A DNA stretch of 64,000 bases from Alsobacter sp045348435 (GCF_045348435.1 NZ_CP157484.1:5332001-5396000); one strand, 5' to 3'; counted from the first letter of the stretch, positions 1 through 10,144 are shown. The notes: a model not told the origin generated them from the sequence alone. Numbers and translations are program-made.

Positions 1-1
1 G

Positions 2-217
2 GTGGGCCTCACGGCGGCGCTGCTGGTGGGCGGCGCGATCGTCACCGAGACGGTGTTCGGCCTGCCCGGCGTCGGCAACCTCGTGGTGTCGGCCGTGCTG
101 CGGCGCGACTACCCGGTGATCCAGGGCGCGCTGATCGTGGTGGCGGGCGTCTACGTGCTGATCAACCTGGCGATCGACGTGATCTACACGCTGGTCGATC
201 CGCGCGTGCGGACCTGA
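2..217 (+). CDS. Dpp/Opp-type ABC transporter permease, C-terminal fragment
   Basis: This is the last 71 or so residues of an inner-membrane permease whose 5' part lies before the window. It ends in two hydrophobic stretches and the tail DVIYTLVDPRVRT, which is typical of the DppB class of peptide, nickel and oligosaccharide importers (compare the same tail in the second Dpp permease at 29712). The next permease begins 4 bases after its stop, so it belongs to the operon that continues through two ATPases. The binding protein of this system is not in view and is probably encoded upstream. The substrate cannot be told from this fragment. Confidence 0.9.
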   Translation: MGLTAALLVGGAIVTETVFGLPGVGNLVVSAVLRRDYPVIQGALIVVAGVYVLINLAIDVIYTLVDPRVRT

Positions 218-221
218 GCCG

Positions 222-1064
222 ATGTCCCCCGCGCTGCTGTTCTTTCGCCGCCTGTTCCGCCGCAAGCTGGTGCTGGTCGCCGCGCTGGTGCTGGCGTTGC
301 TGCTGCTCGCCGCCCTGTTCGCCCCGTGGGTGACGCCGTTCAAGCCCGACGCCATGCGGCTGGCGCGCCGGCTGCGGCCGCCCAGCGAGGCGAACTGGCT
401 CGGCACCGACGAGTTCGGCCGCGACATCCTCTCGCGCATCGTCTTCGGGGCGCGCGCGTCGCTCGGCATCGGGGCGGCCGTGGTGGCCGTCTCGATGACG
501 ATCGGGACCGCCATCGGGCTCTTCGCCGGCTATTTCCGGCGGCTGGACGCGCCCGTGATGCGCGTGGTGGACGCCATGATGGCGCTGCCCGACATTCTGC
601 TGGCGATCTTCCTGGTGGCGGTGCTGGGGGCGTCGGCGTTCAACGTCGTGTTCGCGCTGTCCATCGTCTACACGCCGCGCGTCGTGCGGGTGGTGCGCGC
701 CTCCACGCTGGTGGTGCGCGAGCTGCCCTTCGTGGAGGCCGCGCGGGCGCTGGGCGTGTCCACGCGGCGAATCCTGGGCGTGCACATCCTGCTCAACGTC
801 GCCTCGCCGGTGCTCGTGCAGGCCACCTTCATTTTCGCCTATGCGGTGCTGGCCGAGGCCGGGCTGTCGTTTCTGGGCGCGGGCGTGCCGCCCGAGACGC
901 CGACCTGGGGCACCATGATCGCGTCCGGCCAGCAGTTCGCCGACGACGCCTTCTGGGTCGTGCTGTTTCCGGGCGTCGCCATCGTGCTGGCGGCGCTGTC
1001 GCTGCAGATCGTCGGCGACGGCCTGCGCGACATGCTCGACCCCAAGCTCCGGAAGGCGCTCTGA
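222..1064 (+). CDS. Dpp/Opp-type ABC transporter permease (DppC class)
   Basis: Second membrane subunit of the importer, 280 residues, normal for the DppC class. The N-terminus has the short cytoplasmic lead and first membrane helix (about residues 15-37), then the DppC-type periplasmic motif GTDEFGRDILSRI (about 62-74). The BPD_transp domain carries the EAA loop (VEAARALGVSTRRI, about 172-185) that contacts the ATPases. It ends DGLRDMLDPKL, the usual DppC tail. The ATG follows the upstream permease stop by 4 bases, and the ATPase gene begins 1 base after its own stop, so translation is likely coupled. Substrate unknown; peptides, glycosides or amines are all possible for this family. Confidence 0.93.
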   Translation: MSPALLFFRRLFRRKLVLVAALVLALLLLAALFAPWVTPFKPDAMRLARRLRPPSEANWLGTDEFGRDILSRIVFGARASLGIGAAVVAVSMTIGTAIGLFAGYFRRLDAPVMRVVDAMMALPDILLAIFLVAVLGASAFNVVFALSIVYTPRVVRVVRASTLVVRELPFVEAARALGVSTRRILGVHILLNVASPVLVQATFIFAYAVLAEAGLSFLGAGVPPETPTWGTMIASGQQFADDAFWVVLFPGVAIVLAALSLQIVGDGLRDMLDPKLRKAL

Positions 1065-1065
1065 C

Positions 1066-2063
<998 letters not shown>

Positions 2064-2067
<4 letters not shown>

Positions 2068-3032
2068 GCGCGCCGCTTCTCGACGTCCAGGGACTCACCA
2101 AGCATTTCGGGGGCGGGCCGCATCCGGTCCGCGCCGTCGAGGAGGTGAGCTTCGCCATCCAGCCCGGCGAGGTGCTGGGCCTCGTCGGCGAGTCCGGCTC
2201 GGGCAAGAGCACCATCGGCCGGCTGGTCCTGCGGCTGCTGGATCCCACGCGAGGCGTCGTCCGCTTCGGCGGCGAGGACATCGCACAGACGCCCGCGCGC
2301 CGGCTGAAGGCCTTCCGCCGGCGGGCCCAGATGGTGTTCCAGGACCCTTACGCCAGCCTCAACCCCCGCCTGCGGGTGCGCGACATCGTCGGCGAAGCGC
2401 TGGACGCCCACGGGCTGGCCCGCGGCCGCCGCAGCGAGCGCATCGGCGAGCTCCTGGAGACCGTCGGCCTGCCGGCGGCCCACATGTCGCGCTTCCCGCA
2501 TGAATTCTCCGGCGGCCAGCGCCAGCGCATCGGCATCGCCCGGGCGCTGGCCGTCGAGCCGGAGCTGATCGTGGCCGACGAGCCCGTGTCCGCGCTCGAC
2601 GTCTCGGTGCAGGCCCAGGTCCTCAACCTCATGCAGGACCTGCAGTCCCGCTTCGGCCTCGCGATGCTGTTCATCTCGCACGACCTCGACGTGGTGGAGC
2701 TGATGTGCGACCGCATCGCGGTGCTGTATCTCGGGCGCGTGATGGAGATCGGCCCCACGGCGGTCGTCTCGACCCGGCCGCGCCACCCCTACACGCAGGC
2801 GCTGCTCGCCGCCTCGCCGAAGGCGGACCCCGACGCGCCGCGGCTGGCCCGTGTCCTGAAGGGCGACATTCCGTCGCCCGTGGCGCCGCCCTCCGGCTGC
2901 GTCTTCCGCACGCGCTGCCCGCACGCCATGGAGGCCTGCGCCCGGATCGTCCCGCCCTTGCGCAGCCACCCGGACGCAAGCGCCTCGGCCTGCCTCCTGG
3001 ACGACCCGCCTTTCGCCCCGGGGGCGGCGTGA
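2064..3032 (+). CDS. Dpp/Opp-type ABC transporter ATP-binding protein (DppF class)
   Basis: Second ATPase of the importer, 322 residues. The GTG start is chosen because it overlaps the preceding stop (GTGA) and places the family N-terminus (APLLDVQGLTKHF) at once; longer readings in this frame run through the upstream gene. Walker A GESGSGKST is at residues 42-50; the signature is FSGGQRQR and Walker B LIVADEPVSALD. The C-terminal Cys-rich segment (CVFRTRCPHAMEAC) is present. Together with the upstream ATPase it forms the heterodimer expected of Dpp/Opp systems. It overlaps the next gene, a regulator, by 4 bases. Confidence 0.95.
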
Positions 3033-3985
3033 GCGCCCCCGCGGGAGCCGGCGACGGCCCGGACCACGGCGCGCCCGACATCCTGCGCGCCATCCGGCTC
3101 GGCCTCGACGGCATGTCGGAGGGCCAACGGCGCATCGGCCGCATGATCCTGGAGAACCCGGGCTGGGCCGTGCAGACCAATGTCGAAGATCTCGCCGTGC
3201 GGGCCGGCGTGAGCGCGCCCACCATCGTGCGCTTCGCCCGCGCCGTGGGGTGCGACGGCCTCAAGGATTTCAAGCTCAAGCTCGCCGGGGCGCTGGCGCT
3301 CGGCACGCCCTACCTGCACCGGGGTGTCGCGCTCGGCGACAGCACCGGCGACGTGGTCCGCAACGTCGTCGGCAGTCTCACCTCGGTGCTGGCCGAATGG
3401 CAGCGCCGGCTCGACCCCGCCGAGGTGGAGCGCGCCGCCGAGGCGATCCACAAGGCCCGCCGGGTGGACTGCTACGGCGCCGGCGCCACGTCCAACTTCC
3501 TGGCGCAGGATCTCCAGGCCCGGCTGTTTCGGCTGGGCCTCGTCACCAACGCCTTCTCGGACGCCCATTTCCAGCTTGTCGGCGCGGCCACGATGCGGCC
3601 GGGCGACGTGCTCTTCGCGATCTCCTTCGTGGGCCGGATGCCGGCCCTGCTGGAGGCCGTGCAGCTCGGCAAGGCGCGCGGCGCGACCGTGGTGGCCCTC
3701 ACCCGCACCCGGACGCCGCTGGCGGATCTCGCCGACGTCGTGCTCAGCACCGACGTCCCGCGCGACGCCACCATGCGGGTCGGCACGGAAGCCTATGTGG
3801 TGCAGCTCCTCATCATCGAGATCGTCATGGTGATGGTGGGGCTGCGGCGCGGCCCGCAGGTCAATGCGCGCCTGAAGGACATCCACGACGTCCTGCAGAC
3901 CCACGGCGTCGACAATGACGACCCCGCCATGATGCACTGGGGCAGCTCGCCCCTGGGCGAGGACGGGCCCGGCGAGGCGGATTGA
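3029..3985 (+). CDS. RpiR/MurR-family transcriptional regulator with SIS domain
   Basis: DNA-binding regulator of 318 residues. An RpiR-type helix-turn-helix domain fills about residues 15-95 (GQRRIGRMILENP, then VEDLAVRAGVSAPTIVRFARAVG), and a sugar-isomerase (SIS) fold follows (about 125-265; CYGAGATSNFLAQDLQARLFRLG and the VVALTRTRTPLADLADV segment). SIS domains of this family bind phosphosugars. The GTG start overlaps the upstream ATPase stop by 4 bases, so it is co-translated with the transporter, which suggests it controls this operon and that the imported compound is a sugar or amino-sugar conjugate; that is inference. It is the last gene of the operon and converges with a minus-strand operon 6 bases on. 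Confidence 0.9.
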   Translation: MSAPAGAGDGPDHGAPDILRAIRLGLDGMSEGQRRIGRMILENPGWAVQTNVEDLAVRAGVSAPTIVRFARAVGCDGLKDFKLKLAGALALGTPYLHRGVALGDSTGDVVRNVVGSLTSVLAEWQRRLDPAEVERAAEAIHKARRVDCYGAGATSNFLAQDLQARLFRLGLVTNAFSDAHFQLVGAATMRPGDVLFAISFVGRMPALLEAVQLGKARGATVVALTRTRTPLADLADVVLSTDVPRDATMRVGTEAYVVQLLIIEIVMVMVGLRRGPQVNARLKDIHDVLQTHGVDNDDPAMMHWGSSPLGEDGPGEAD

Positions 3986-3991
3986 GCCGCC

Positions 3992-5149
3992 TCAGAGCGC
4001 CGTCGAGAGGGCCGGCTCCAGCCCGGTCTCCCGGGCGCCCGGCCGCGGGAGGGCCTGCTCGATCCGGCGGAACGTCGCCAGCGCCTGGCCGACCACCTGG
4101 TCCATGTTGTAGTAGCGATAGGTCGCCAGCCGGCCCACGAACCACACGTCCGGCGTCTGCAGCGCCAGCGCCTCGTACCGCTTGTAGAGCGCCGCGTTCT
4201 CGGCCCGCGGGATGGGGTAGTAGGGGTCCCCGACGTCGGACGGATACTCGTAGGTGATGCTCGTCTTGGGGTGCTTCTGGCCGGTGAGGTGCTTGTATTC
4301 GGTGATGCGGGTGTAGTCCTCCGACATCGGGTAGTTCACCACCGCCACGGGCTGGAACCGCTCCTGGTCCAGGGTGCGATGGTCGAAGCGCAGGCACCGA
4401 TAGGGCAGCCTGCCGAAGCGATGCCCGAAGAACTCGTCCACCGGCCCGGTGAAGATGGTGCGCGGAGCGAGCCCTTCCGTCTTCACGTCGGCGTAGTCGA
4501 CGCCGAGCCGCCGGGTGATGGCGGGGTGGTCGAGCATGCGCTCGAACATGCGCGTGAAGCCTTCGGCCGGCATCGCCTGGAAGGCGTCGCCGAAATAGCG
4601 GTCGTCCCGGTTGGTGCGGGTCGGCACCCGCGCGGTCACGGACTTGTCGAGCTGCGACGGGTCGACGCCCCACTGCTTGCGGGTGTAGCCGCGGAAGAAC
4701 TTCTCGTAGAGCTCGCGCCCCACCTTGCTCACCACCACGTCCTCGGACGTGCGGATCTCGTCGACAGGCTCGGCCCGGGCCGCGAACCAGTCCTCCAGCT
4801 CCGCCGACGTGAGGTCGAGCCCGTAGAGCCGGTTCACCGTGTCGAGGTTGATCGGGATCGGGACCTCCATCCCGTCCACCCTGGCGAGCACGCGGTGCTC
4901 GTAGGGCCGCCAGGCCGTGAACTGCGACAGGTGGTCGAAGATCGCCTCGGAATTGGTGTGGAAGATGTGCGGGCCGTATTGGTGGATCAGCACGCCGGCC
5001 GCGTCGAGGCGGTCATGGGCGTTGCCGCCGACATGGGGCCGCCGGTCGATCAGGAGCACGCGCTCGCCGCGCTGCGAGGCGAGGCGCTCGGCCAGCACGC
5101 TGCCGGCGAAGCCCGCGCCGACGACGAGCCAGTCATAGGCGTACGGCAT
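3992..5149 (-). CDS. glf: UDP-galactopyranose mutase
   Basis: FAD enzyme that interconverts UDP-galactopyranose and UDP-galactofuranose, giving galactofuranose for surface glycans. It has 385 residues, the usual length. The FAD-binding Rossmann motif VVGAGFAGSVLAERLA is at residues 9-24 and is followed by the family motif HVGGNAHD. The HIFHTNSEAIFDHL and GYTRKQWGVDPSQLDKSV segments and the C-terminal GRLATYRYYNMDQVVGQAL are hallmarks. Its start overlaps the end of the upstream glycosyltransferase by 17 bases, so the two form an operon and the transferase may use UDP-Galf or act on the same glycan. Confidence 0.95.
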   Translation of the reverse strand: MPYAYDWLVVGAGFAGSVLAERLASQRGERVLLIDRRPHVGGNAHDRLDAAGVLIHQYGPHIFHTNSEAIFDHLSQFTAWRPYEHRVLARVDGMEVPIPINLDTVNRLYGLDLTSAELEDWFAARAEPVDEIRTSEDVVVSKVGRELYEKFFRGYTRKQWGVDPSQLDKSVTARVPTRTNRDDRYFGDAFQAMPAEGFTRMFERMLDHPAITRRLGVDYADVKTEGLAPRTIFTGPVDEFFGHRFGRLPYRCLRFDHRTLDQERFQPVAVVNYPMSEDYTRITEYKHLTGQKHPKTSITYEYPSDVGDPYYPIPRAENAALYKRYEALALQTPDVWFVGRLATYRYYNMDQVVGQALATFRRIEQALPRPGARETGLEPALSTAL

Positions 5150-6359
5150 CGGCGACCTCTCCGGTGCGGGCCGCGCGGGGCCGGACGGCGACGCGCGTTT
5201 CGGCGCGGATGAGGTCGTTCATCTCGGCCCAGGTGCGGTCCCATGAGAGGGTCGCGAGGCAGCGGTCGACCGCCGAAAGCCATTCGCCGCGGGGCGCGGA
5301 CATCAGGCCCTCGGCGAGCCGTACGAACTCGTCCGCCGTCCCGGCGATGGCGACCAGCCCCTGGCGGCCATAGGAGCGCACCACGTCGACGATCGGGGTC
5401 GACACGACCGGCTTGCCGGCGGCCAGGAACTCCGGCGTCTTGGTCGGACTGATGAAGCGCGTCGCCTCGTTCATGGCGAACGGCATGATCCCGAGGTCCC
5501 AGCCCGCCAGATAGGACGGCAGCTCGGCGTAGGACTTGCCGCCCAGCCAGTGCAGGTTCGGGCGGCGCGGCAGGCTGGCGGGGTCGATCTTGACCACCGG
5601 TCCGATCATCACGAAGGACCAATGCGGCCGCAGGTCCGCCATCCGGGCGAGCAGGTCGAGGTCCATGCGCTCGTCGACGACGCCAAAGAAGCCCAGCCGG
5701 GGTCCCGGGATGGGCTTCTGGTCCGCGGGCTCCTCCCCCGCATGGCCGCGGGCCTGGCCGAAATGGGCCTTGTCGATGCTGCTCGGAAAAGGGTGGATGT
5801 TGGCGTGCCTCCCCTTCTTGGCCTCGTAGAGGCTGACGCCGCCGGTGAACACCACGTCGGCGCGGCGCAGCAGCTCGCGCTCCAGCGCGATCGTGCGCGG
5901 CGGGGCGCCCAGGAAGGCCGACAGCTCGTCCATGTTGTCGTAGACCACGACGTCGGGCGCGAGGTGGCGCGTGAAGGGCAGCGCCATCGGCGTGTAGTAC
6001 CAGGCGATGAGACGCTCCGCGTCGAAGCCCTCGACGAGCGCTGTGATCAGCCGCCGCTGCGCCCGCGTGACCTGGACCGAGTCGAGCCCCCACGGCAGGA
6101 CCGGCGCGACGACCGTGACGCCTTCGGGAGTCGTGGAGCGTTCGAGCGAGGGTTCGGCGCCCTCGCGGTAGAGGGGCTCCTCCACGAACACGACCTCATA
6201 GTCGCGAGCCGCCCGCGTCAGCAGATGCTGCGGCCGCTGCGTCACGAAATTCCAGCGCAGATGCGACAGGCACAGGATGACCTCGGCTTTGTCAGTCTGG
6301 GGATTTTTGTCACAAGACGTGGCGAAAGACGACGAATGGGGGTCGGCGCGAAGGGTCAT
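5133..6359 (-). CDS. Glycosyltransferase, GT4-like, GT-B fold
   Basis: Protein of 408 residues with no signal peptide. The N-terminal half opens with VILCLSHLRWNFVTQRPQHLLTRAA, a hallmark of bacterial glycosyltransferases found beside UDP-galactopyranose mutase and exopolysaccharide genes. The C-terminal half has the nucleotide-sugar-binding region (MPFAMNEATRFISPTKTPEFLAAGKPVVSTPI, about residues 295-326), with the GT4 pattern of a Glu before an AAGKPVV loop. It is likely cytoplasmic or peripheral to the inner membrane. The acceptor and donor are not known; the downstream overlap with the mutase makes galactofuranose a fair guess. The divergent space to the next gene (about 240 bases) must hold its promoter. 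Confidence 0.85.
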   Translation of the reverse strand: MTLRADPHSSSFATSCDKNPQTDKAEVILCLSHLRWNFVTQRPQHLLTRAARDYEVVFVEEPLYREGAEPSLERSTTPEGVTVVAPVLPWGLDSVQVTRAQRRLITALVEGFDAERLIAWYYTPMALPFTRHLAPDVVVYDNMDELSAFLGAPPRTIALERELLRRADVVFTGGVSLYEAKKGRHANIHPFPSSIDKAHFGQARGHAGEEPADQKPIPGPRLGFFGVVDERMDLDLLARMADLRPHWSFVMIGPVVKIDPASLPRRPNLHWLGGKSYAELPSYLAGWDLGIMPFAMNEATRFISPTKTPEFLAAGKPVVSTPIVDVVRSYGRQGLVAIAGTADEFVRLAEGLMSAPRGEWLSAVDRCLATLSWDRTWAEMNDLIRAETRVAVRPRAARTGEVADAVRL

Positions 6360-6602
6360 CGGCGGGAATCTTTCATTGTAGAATGCCCGTCTTCAACAGC
6401 CCGGCTGTGCTTGCGTTCCGGCGGCCCCACAGACTCCCGTCCTGGGTCGCTCACGTACGAAGGCGTCTCGGAGGGGCCCGGCGCCGCGGCCCGGGGCCAT
6501 GCGGCGCACGCCAGGGTGGCGCCCCGGGCCGGGATGGCGCCTCGCCACGGAGCGGGCGCGGTGCTACTACGCGCTGATAATAACCGATTTAGGGAGCGTC
6601 TC

Positions 6603-7793
6603 GTGACACGCCTCAAGCTTGACAGCGCCACGACCTTGCCGCGCGACGGCGCCCGGGGCGCGCTCGCCGCCCGCATCTGGCGGCCGGAGGTTTCAGGCCC
6701 CTCGATCGTGGCGCTGCGCCCCCAGGCCGGCGGCGTCGGCGTCTTCGACGTCACCCGCGCCTATCCGACGATGCGCGACCTGTGCGAGTCTCCCGATCCG
6801 GCCCGGGCGCTGGCCGAGGAGCCCGGCGAACTGGTCTGCTCGCTGGACGAGCTCCTCGCCAATACGCCGCCCGACGGGCGCGACGAGGGCCGGCCGTGGC
6901 TGCTGGCCCCCAACGACCTGCAGGCCATCAAGGCGGCGGGCGTCACCTTCGCGATCAGCATGCTGGAGCGCGTCATCGAGGAGCGCGCCAAGGGCGACCC
7001 GGCGGCCGCCAACGGCATCCGCGAGGGCATCGTCGCCATGGTGGGCGAGGACTTCTCCAAGCTCGTGCCCGGCTCCCCGGAGGCGATGCGGCTGAAGCAG
7101 ACCCTCATCGACCAGGGCGCCTGGAGCCAGTATCTCGAGGTGGGCATCGGCCCGGACGCCGAGATCTTCACGAAGGCCCCGCCGATGTCGGCGGTCGGGA
7201 CCGGCGTCGACGGCGGGCTGCACCCCATGTCGACCTGGAACAACCCCGAGCCCGAGGCCGTTCTGGTGGTGTCCTCCAAGGGTCGCATCGTCGGCGCGAC
7301 GCTGGGCAACGACATCAACCTGCGCGACGTCGAGGGCCGCTCGGCGCTGCTGCTCGCCAAGTGCAAGGACAACAACGCCTCCGCCACCGTGGGGCCGTTC
7401 TTCCGCTTCTTCGACGACACCTTCTCGATCGAGGATCTGCGCCAGGCCGAGTTGACGCTCGTGGTCGAGGGCCCGGAGGGCTACCGTCTGGAGGGCCATT
7501 CCTCGCTGGCCAAGATCAGCCGCAGCTTCGAGGACCTGGCCGGCCAGATGCTGGGCAAGCACCACCAGTATCCGGACGGCGCCATCCTCTACACCGGCAC
7601 GCTGTTCGCCCCCATCGAGGACCGCGACGCCCCCGGCAAGGGCTTCACGCACAAGATCGGCGACATCGTCACGATCGCGACACCCTGGCTGGGCAGTCTG
7701 GTGAACCGCATGCAGCACACCGACAAATGCCCGCCCTGGACCTTCGGCGCCTCCCACCTGATGCGCAACCTGGCCCGCCGCGGCGTCCTCTGA
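6603..7793 (+). CDS. 2-keto-3-deoxy-pentonate dehydratase, FAH superfamily (XylX-like)
   Basis: Enzyme of 396 residues that closely follows the Caulobacter XylX pattern as I recall it: LQAIKAAGVTFAISMLERVIEERAKGD, WSQYLEVGIGPDAEIFTKAP, NNPEPEAVLVV, GATLGNDINLRDVEGRSALLL and KDNNASATVGPFFRFFD. XylX dehydrates 2-keto-3-deoxy-D-xylonate (identical to the D-arabinonate product) to alpha-ketoglutaric semialdehyde. The Glu pair in the NNPEPE segment probably binds the divalent metal of the FAH fold. The GTG start is chosen because AGGGAG lies 6 bases before it (6591-6596) and homologues begin near here. The next gene, 37 bases on, encodes the dehydrogenase for its product, which supports the assignment. 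L-arabinonate-derived substrates are the alternative. Confidence 0.85.
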   Translation: MTRLKLDSATTLPRDGARGALAARIWRPEVSGPSIVALRPQAGGVGVFDVTRAYPTMRDLCESPDPARALAEEPGELVCSLDELLANTPPDGRDEGRPWLLAPNDLQAIKAAGVTFAISMLERVIEERAKGDPAAANGIREGIVAMVGEDFSKLVPGSPEAMRLKQTLIDQGAWSQYLEVGIGPDAEIFTKAPPMSAVGTGVDGGLHPMSTWNNPEPEAVLVVSSKGRIVGATLGNDINLRDVEGRSALLLAKCKDNNASATVGPFFRFFDDTFSIEDLRQAELTLVVEGPEGYRLEGHSSLAKISRSFEDLAGQMLGKHHQYPDGAILYTGTLFAPIEDRDAPGKGFTHKIGDIVTIATPWLGSLVNRMQHTDKCPPWTFGASHLMRNLARRGVL

Positions 7794-7830
7794 TCCCGCC
7801 AAGCCCCGACTTCAAGAACAGGACATCCCC

Positions 7831-9279
7831 ATGAACGCACCCTTCAAGAACCTCATCGCCGGCGACTGGGTCGAGGGATCCTCCACCAACGCCAACATCA
7901 ACCCGTCCAACACCAAGGACGTGGTCGGCGAATATGTGCGCGCCTCCAAGGCGCAGGCCGAGGAGGCCATCGCGGCCGCCAGGGCGGCCTTCCCGGCCTG
8001 GTCCCGCTCCACCCCGCAGGAGCGCTACGAGATCCTCAAGAAGGCCTCCGACGAGATCCTCGCCCGCAAGGACGAGCTCGGCCGGCTGTTGTCGCGCGAG
8101 GAGGGCAAGACCCTTCCGGAGGGCGTCGGCGAGACGGTGCGGGCCGGCCAGATCTTCGCGTTCTTCGCCGGCGAGTGCCTGCGCCTCTCCGGCGAGAAGC
8201 TCGCCTCGGTGCGGCCCGGCGTCGAGGTCGACATGACCCGCGAGCCGGTCGGCGTGATCGGCATGATCACGCCCTGGAACTTCCCCATCGCGATCCCGTC
8301 CTGGAAGATCGCGCCGGCCCTGGCCTACGGCAACACGGTGGTGTTCAAGCCGGCCGACCTCGTGCCGGGCTGCGCCTGGGCGATCGTCGACATCCTGCAC
8401 CGCGCCGGCCTGCCCAAGGGCGTGCTGAACCTCGTGATGGGCCGCGGCTCGGAGGTGGGCCAGGCGATCCTCGAGCACAAGGACGTGGACGCCATCACGT
8501 TCACCGGCTCGGTGCCGACCGGCCGCAAGGTCGCGGCGGCCGCCGTCGCCGGCGCCCGCATGAAGAAGCTGCAGCTCGAGATGGGCGGCAAGAACCCGCT
8601 CGTGGTCTTGGACGATGCCGACCTGAAGGTCGCCGTCGAGGTGGCGGTCAACGGCGCCTTCTTCTCCACCGGCCAGCGTTGCACGGCCTCCTCGCGCCTC
8701 ATCGTGCAGGCCGGCATCCATGACAAGTTCGTGGAGGCCTGCGTCGAGCGCCTCAAGGGCCTCGTCATCGACGACGCCCTGAAGGCCGGCACGCATATCG
8801 GCCCCGTGGTGGACCAGAACCAGCTCGACCAGGACCTCAAATACATCGCCATCGCCAAGGAAGAGGGCGGCAAGCTCGCCTGGGGCGGCGAGGTTCTGAC
8901 CCGCGAGACGCCCGGCTTCTACCTCCAGCCGGCGCTGATCACCGAGACCACCAACCAGATGCGCATCTCGCGCGAGGAGGTCTTCGGCCCCGTCGCCAAC
9001 GTCATCCGGGTGAAGGACTACGACGAGGCGCTTCAGCTCGCCAACGACACCGAGTTCGGCCTGTCGGCCGGCATCTGCACGTCGAGCCTGAAATACGCCA
9101 CACATTTCAAGCGCAACAGCGAGGCCGGCATGGTGATGGTCAACCTGCCGACGGCGGGCGTCGACTACCACGTGCCCTTCGGCGGCCGGAAGGGCTCCAG
9201 CTACGGCTCGCGCGAGCAGGGCGCCTATGCGCGGGAGTTCTACACGACCGTGAAGACCGCCTACACCTTCGCGGGCTGA
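7831..9279 (+). CDS. Alpha-ketoglutaric semialdehyde dehydrogenase (aldehyde dehydrogenase family)
   Basis: NAD(P)-dependent aldehyde dehydrogenase of 482 residues. The cofactor motif GMITPWNFPIAIPSWKIAPAL lies at about 147-167, the general-base Glu in LEMGGKNPLVV (about 249-259) and the catalytic Cys in TGQRCTASSRL (about 277-287). The family C-terminus (PFGGRKGSSYGSREQGAYAREFYTTVKTAYTF) is intact. In the neighbourhood of an XylX-like dehydratase its job is the oxidation of alpha-ketoglutaric semialdehyde to alpha-ketoglutarate, closing a Weimberg-type pathway. The earlier steps (sugar dehydrogenase, lactonase, pentonate dehydratase) are not in the window. Confidence 0.88.
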   Translation: MNAPFKNLIAGDWVEGSSTNANINPSNTKDVVGEYVRASKAQAEEAIAAARAAFPAWSRSTPQERYEILKKASDEILARKDELGRLLSREEGKTLPEGVGETVRAGQIFAFFAGECLRLSGEKLASVRPGVEVDMTREPVGVIGMITPWNFPIAIPSWKIAPALAYGNTVVFKPADLVPGCAWAIVDILHRAGLPKGVLNLVMGRGSEVGQAILEHKDVDAITFTGSVPTGRKVAAAAVAGARMKKLQLEMGGKNPLVVLDDADLKVAVEVAVNGAFFSTGQRCTASSRLIVQAGIHDKFVEACVERLKGLVIDDALKAGTHIGPVVDQNQLDQDLKYIAIAKEEGGKLAWGGEVLTRETPGFYLQPALITETTNQMRISREEVFGPVANVIRVKDYDEALQLANDTEFGLSAGICTSSLKYATHFKRNSEAGMVMVNLPTAGVDYHVPFGGRKGSSYGSREQGAYAREFYTTVKTAYTFAG

Positions 9280-9318
9280 ACCCCCGGCAGGGCGGCGGAC
9301 CCCCGGGTCCCCGCCCGC

Positions 9319-9351
9319 CGTCCCGGCGCTACGCGCCGCCGGGAATGACGG
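9319..9351. repeat. Short inverted repeat between convergent genes
   Basis: An imperfect dyad with arms of the type CCCGGCG and CGCCGCCGGG ends in AATGACGG. It resembles one arm of the CGTCATCCCC palindromes seen at 33971 and elsewhere, but it is short and diverged. It lies between the ends of the dehydrogenase and the TetR gene and may also act as a bidirectional terminator. Confidence 0.45.
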
Positions 9352-9372
9352 AGCCGTGATTCCGGCGCCTGC

Positions 9373-10062
9373 CTAGGCCAGCACGCCCCGCAGGATGGTG
9401 CGGGCGAGCTGGCGGGTCGTTTCGGCGAACTCGTCGTCGTCGAGCGGGCGGCCCCCGTTCAGCACCTCGATCTGGGTGGCGAAGTCGGCGTAGTGCTGCG
9501 TCGCCGCCCAGATCAGGAAAAACAGCGTCTTCGGCTCGATCGGGGCGAGCTTGCCCTCGGCGATCCAGCGCCGGACGATGGCGCCGCGCGTTTCGACCCA
9601 GTGGGCGAGGGTGCCCTCCAGGTGATCGGCGATGGCGGGCGCGCCCCGCATGATCTCGCTGGCGAAGATGCGCGAGCCCAGCGGCATGCTGCGCGACAGC
9701 TCCATCTTGGCCGTGATGTAGCGCGTCAGCGCGTCCTCCGGATCGTCGCTGTCGTCGAGCGAGGACGCCGCCGCGAGCCAGCGGTGCAGCACCCGCGCCA
9801 TCACGGCCCGGTAGAGGTCGTCCTTGCTGGGAAAGTAGTAATGCACGTTCGCCTTCGGCAGCCCGGCGCGGGCCGCGATCGCGCCCGTCGTCGCGCCCTT
9901 GAAGCCGAGCTCGGCGAAGACGCTCTCGCCCGCCTCCAGGATCAGGCGCTCGTTCTCCTCGCGGGCGTTCAGCCGCATGGCGGCCCGGGGCGCCGGCCCG
10001 GGAGATCCGGGCGCCGGCGGCTGGCGCGGCTCGACCCGATGGCGTGGCCTGGCTTTGGCCAA
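9373..10062 (-). CDS. TetR-family regulator, RutR-like
   Basis: Repressor of 229 residues. The helix-turn-helix (about residues 33-80; AGESVFAELGFKGATTGAIAARAGLPKANVHYYFPSKDDLYRAVM) and the long C-terminal ligand domain match the RutR group, which senses uracil or thymine. The TTG start is unusual but is backed by a perfect GGAGG five bases upstream (10068-10072); an internal ATG at 9978 would give a 201-residue form beginning MRLNAREENE, closer to E. coli RutR. A dyad close to the published RutR box lies in the divergent promoter at 10129-10144. Its divergent neighbour starts the pyrimidine breakdown operon. Ligand and control are inference from family and operator. Confidence 0.87.
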   Translation of the reverse strand: MAKARPRHRVEPRQPPAPGSPGPAPRAAMRLNAREENERLILEAGESVFAELGFKGATTGAIAARAGLPKANVHYYFPSKDDLYRAVMARVLHRWLAAASSLDDSDDPEDALTRYITAKMELSRSMPLGSRIFASEIMRGAPAIADHLEGTLAHWVETRGAIVRRWIAEGKLAPIEPKTLFFLIWAATQHYADFATQIEVLNGGRPLDDDEFAETTRQLARTILRGVLA

Positions 10063-10128
10063 GATATCCTCCAGCAGCGCGCTTTTTGCATCGCCTCGGA
10101 CCGACGCGCGCGGGCTCGGGCGTGATTG

Positions 10129-10144
10129 TTGACCAAACGGTCAA
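10129..10144. promoter_or_regulatory. RutR-type operator
   Basis: The sequence TTGACCAAACGGTCAA is a perfect 6+6 dyad with a 4-base centre. It differs from the RutR consensus TTGACCAnnTGGTCAA at a single position (C for T). It lies between the divergent tetR-like gene and the hydrolase gene, just upstream of a weak -10-like CATACT at 10148-10153, so a bound repressor would block the hydrolase promoter and possibly its own. Confidence 0.8.
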
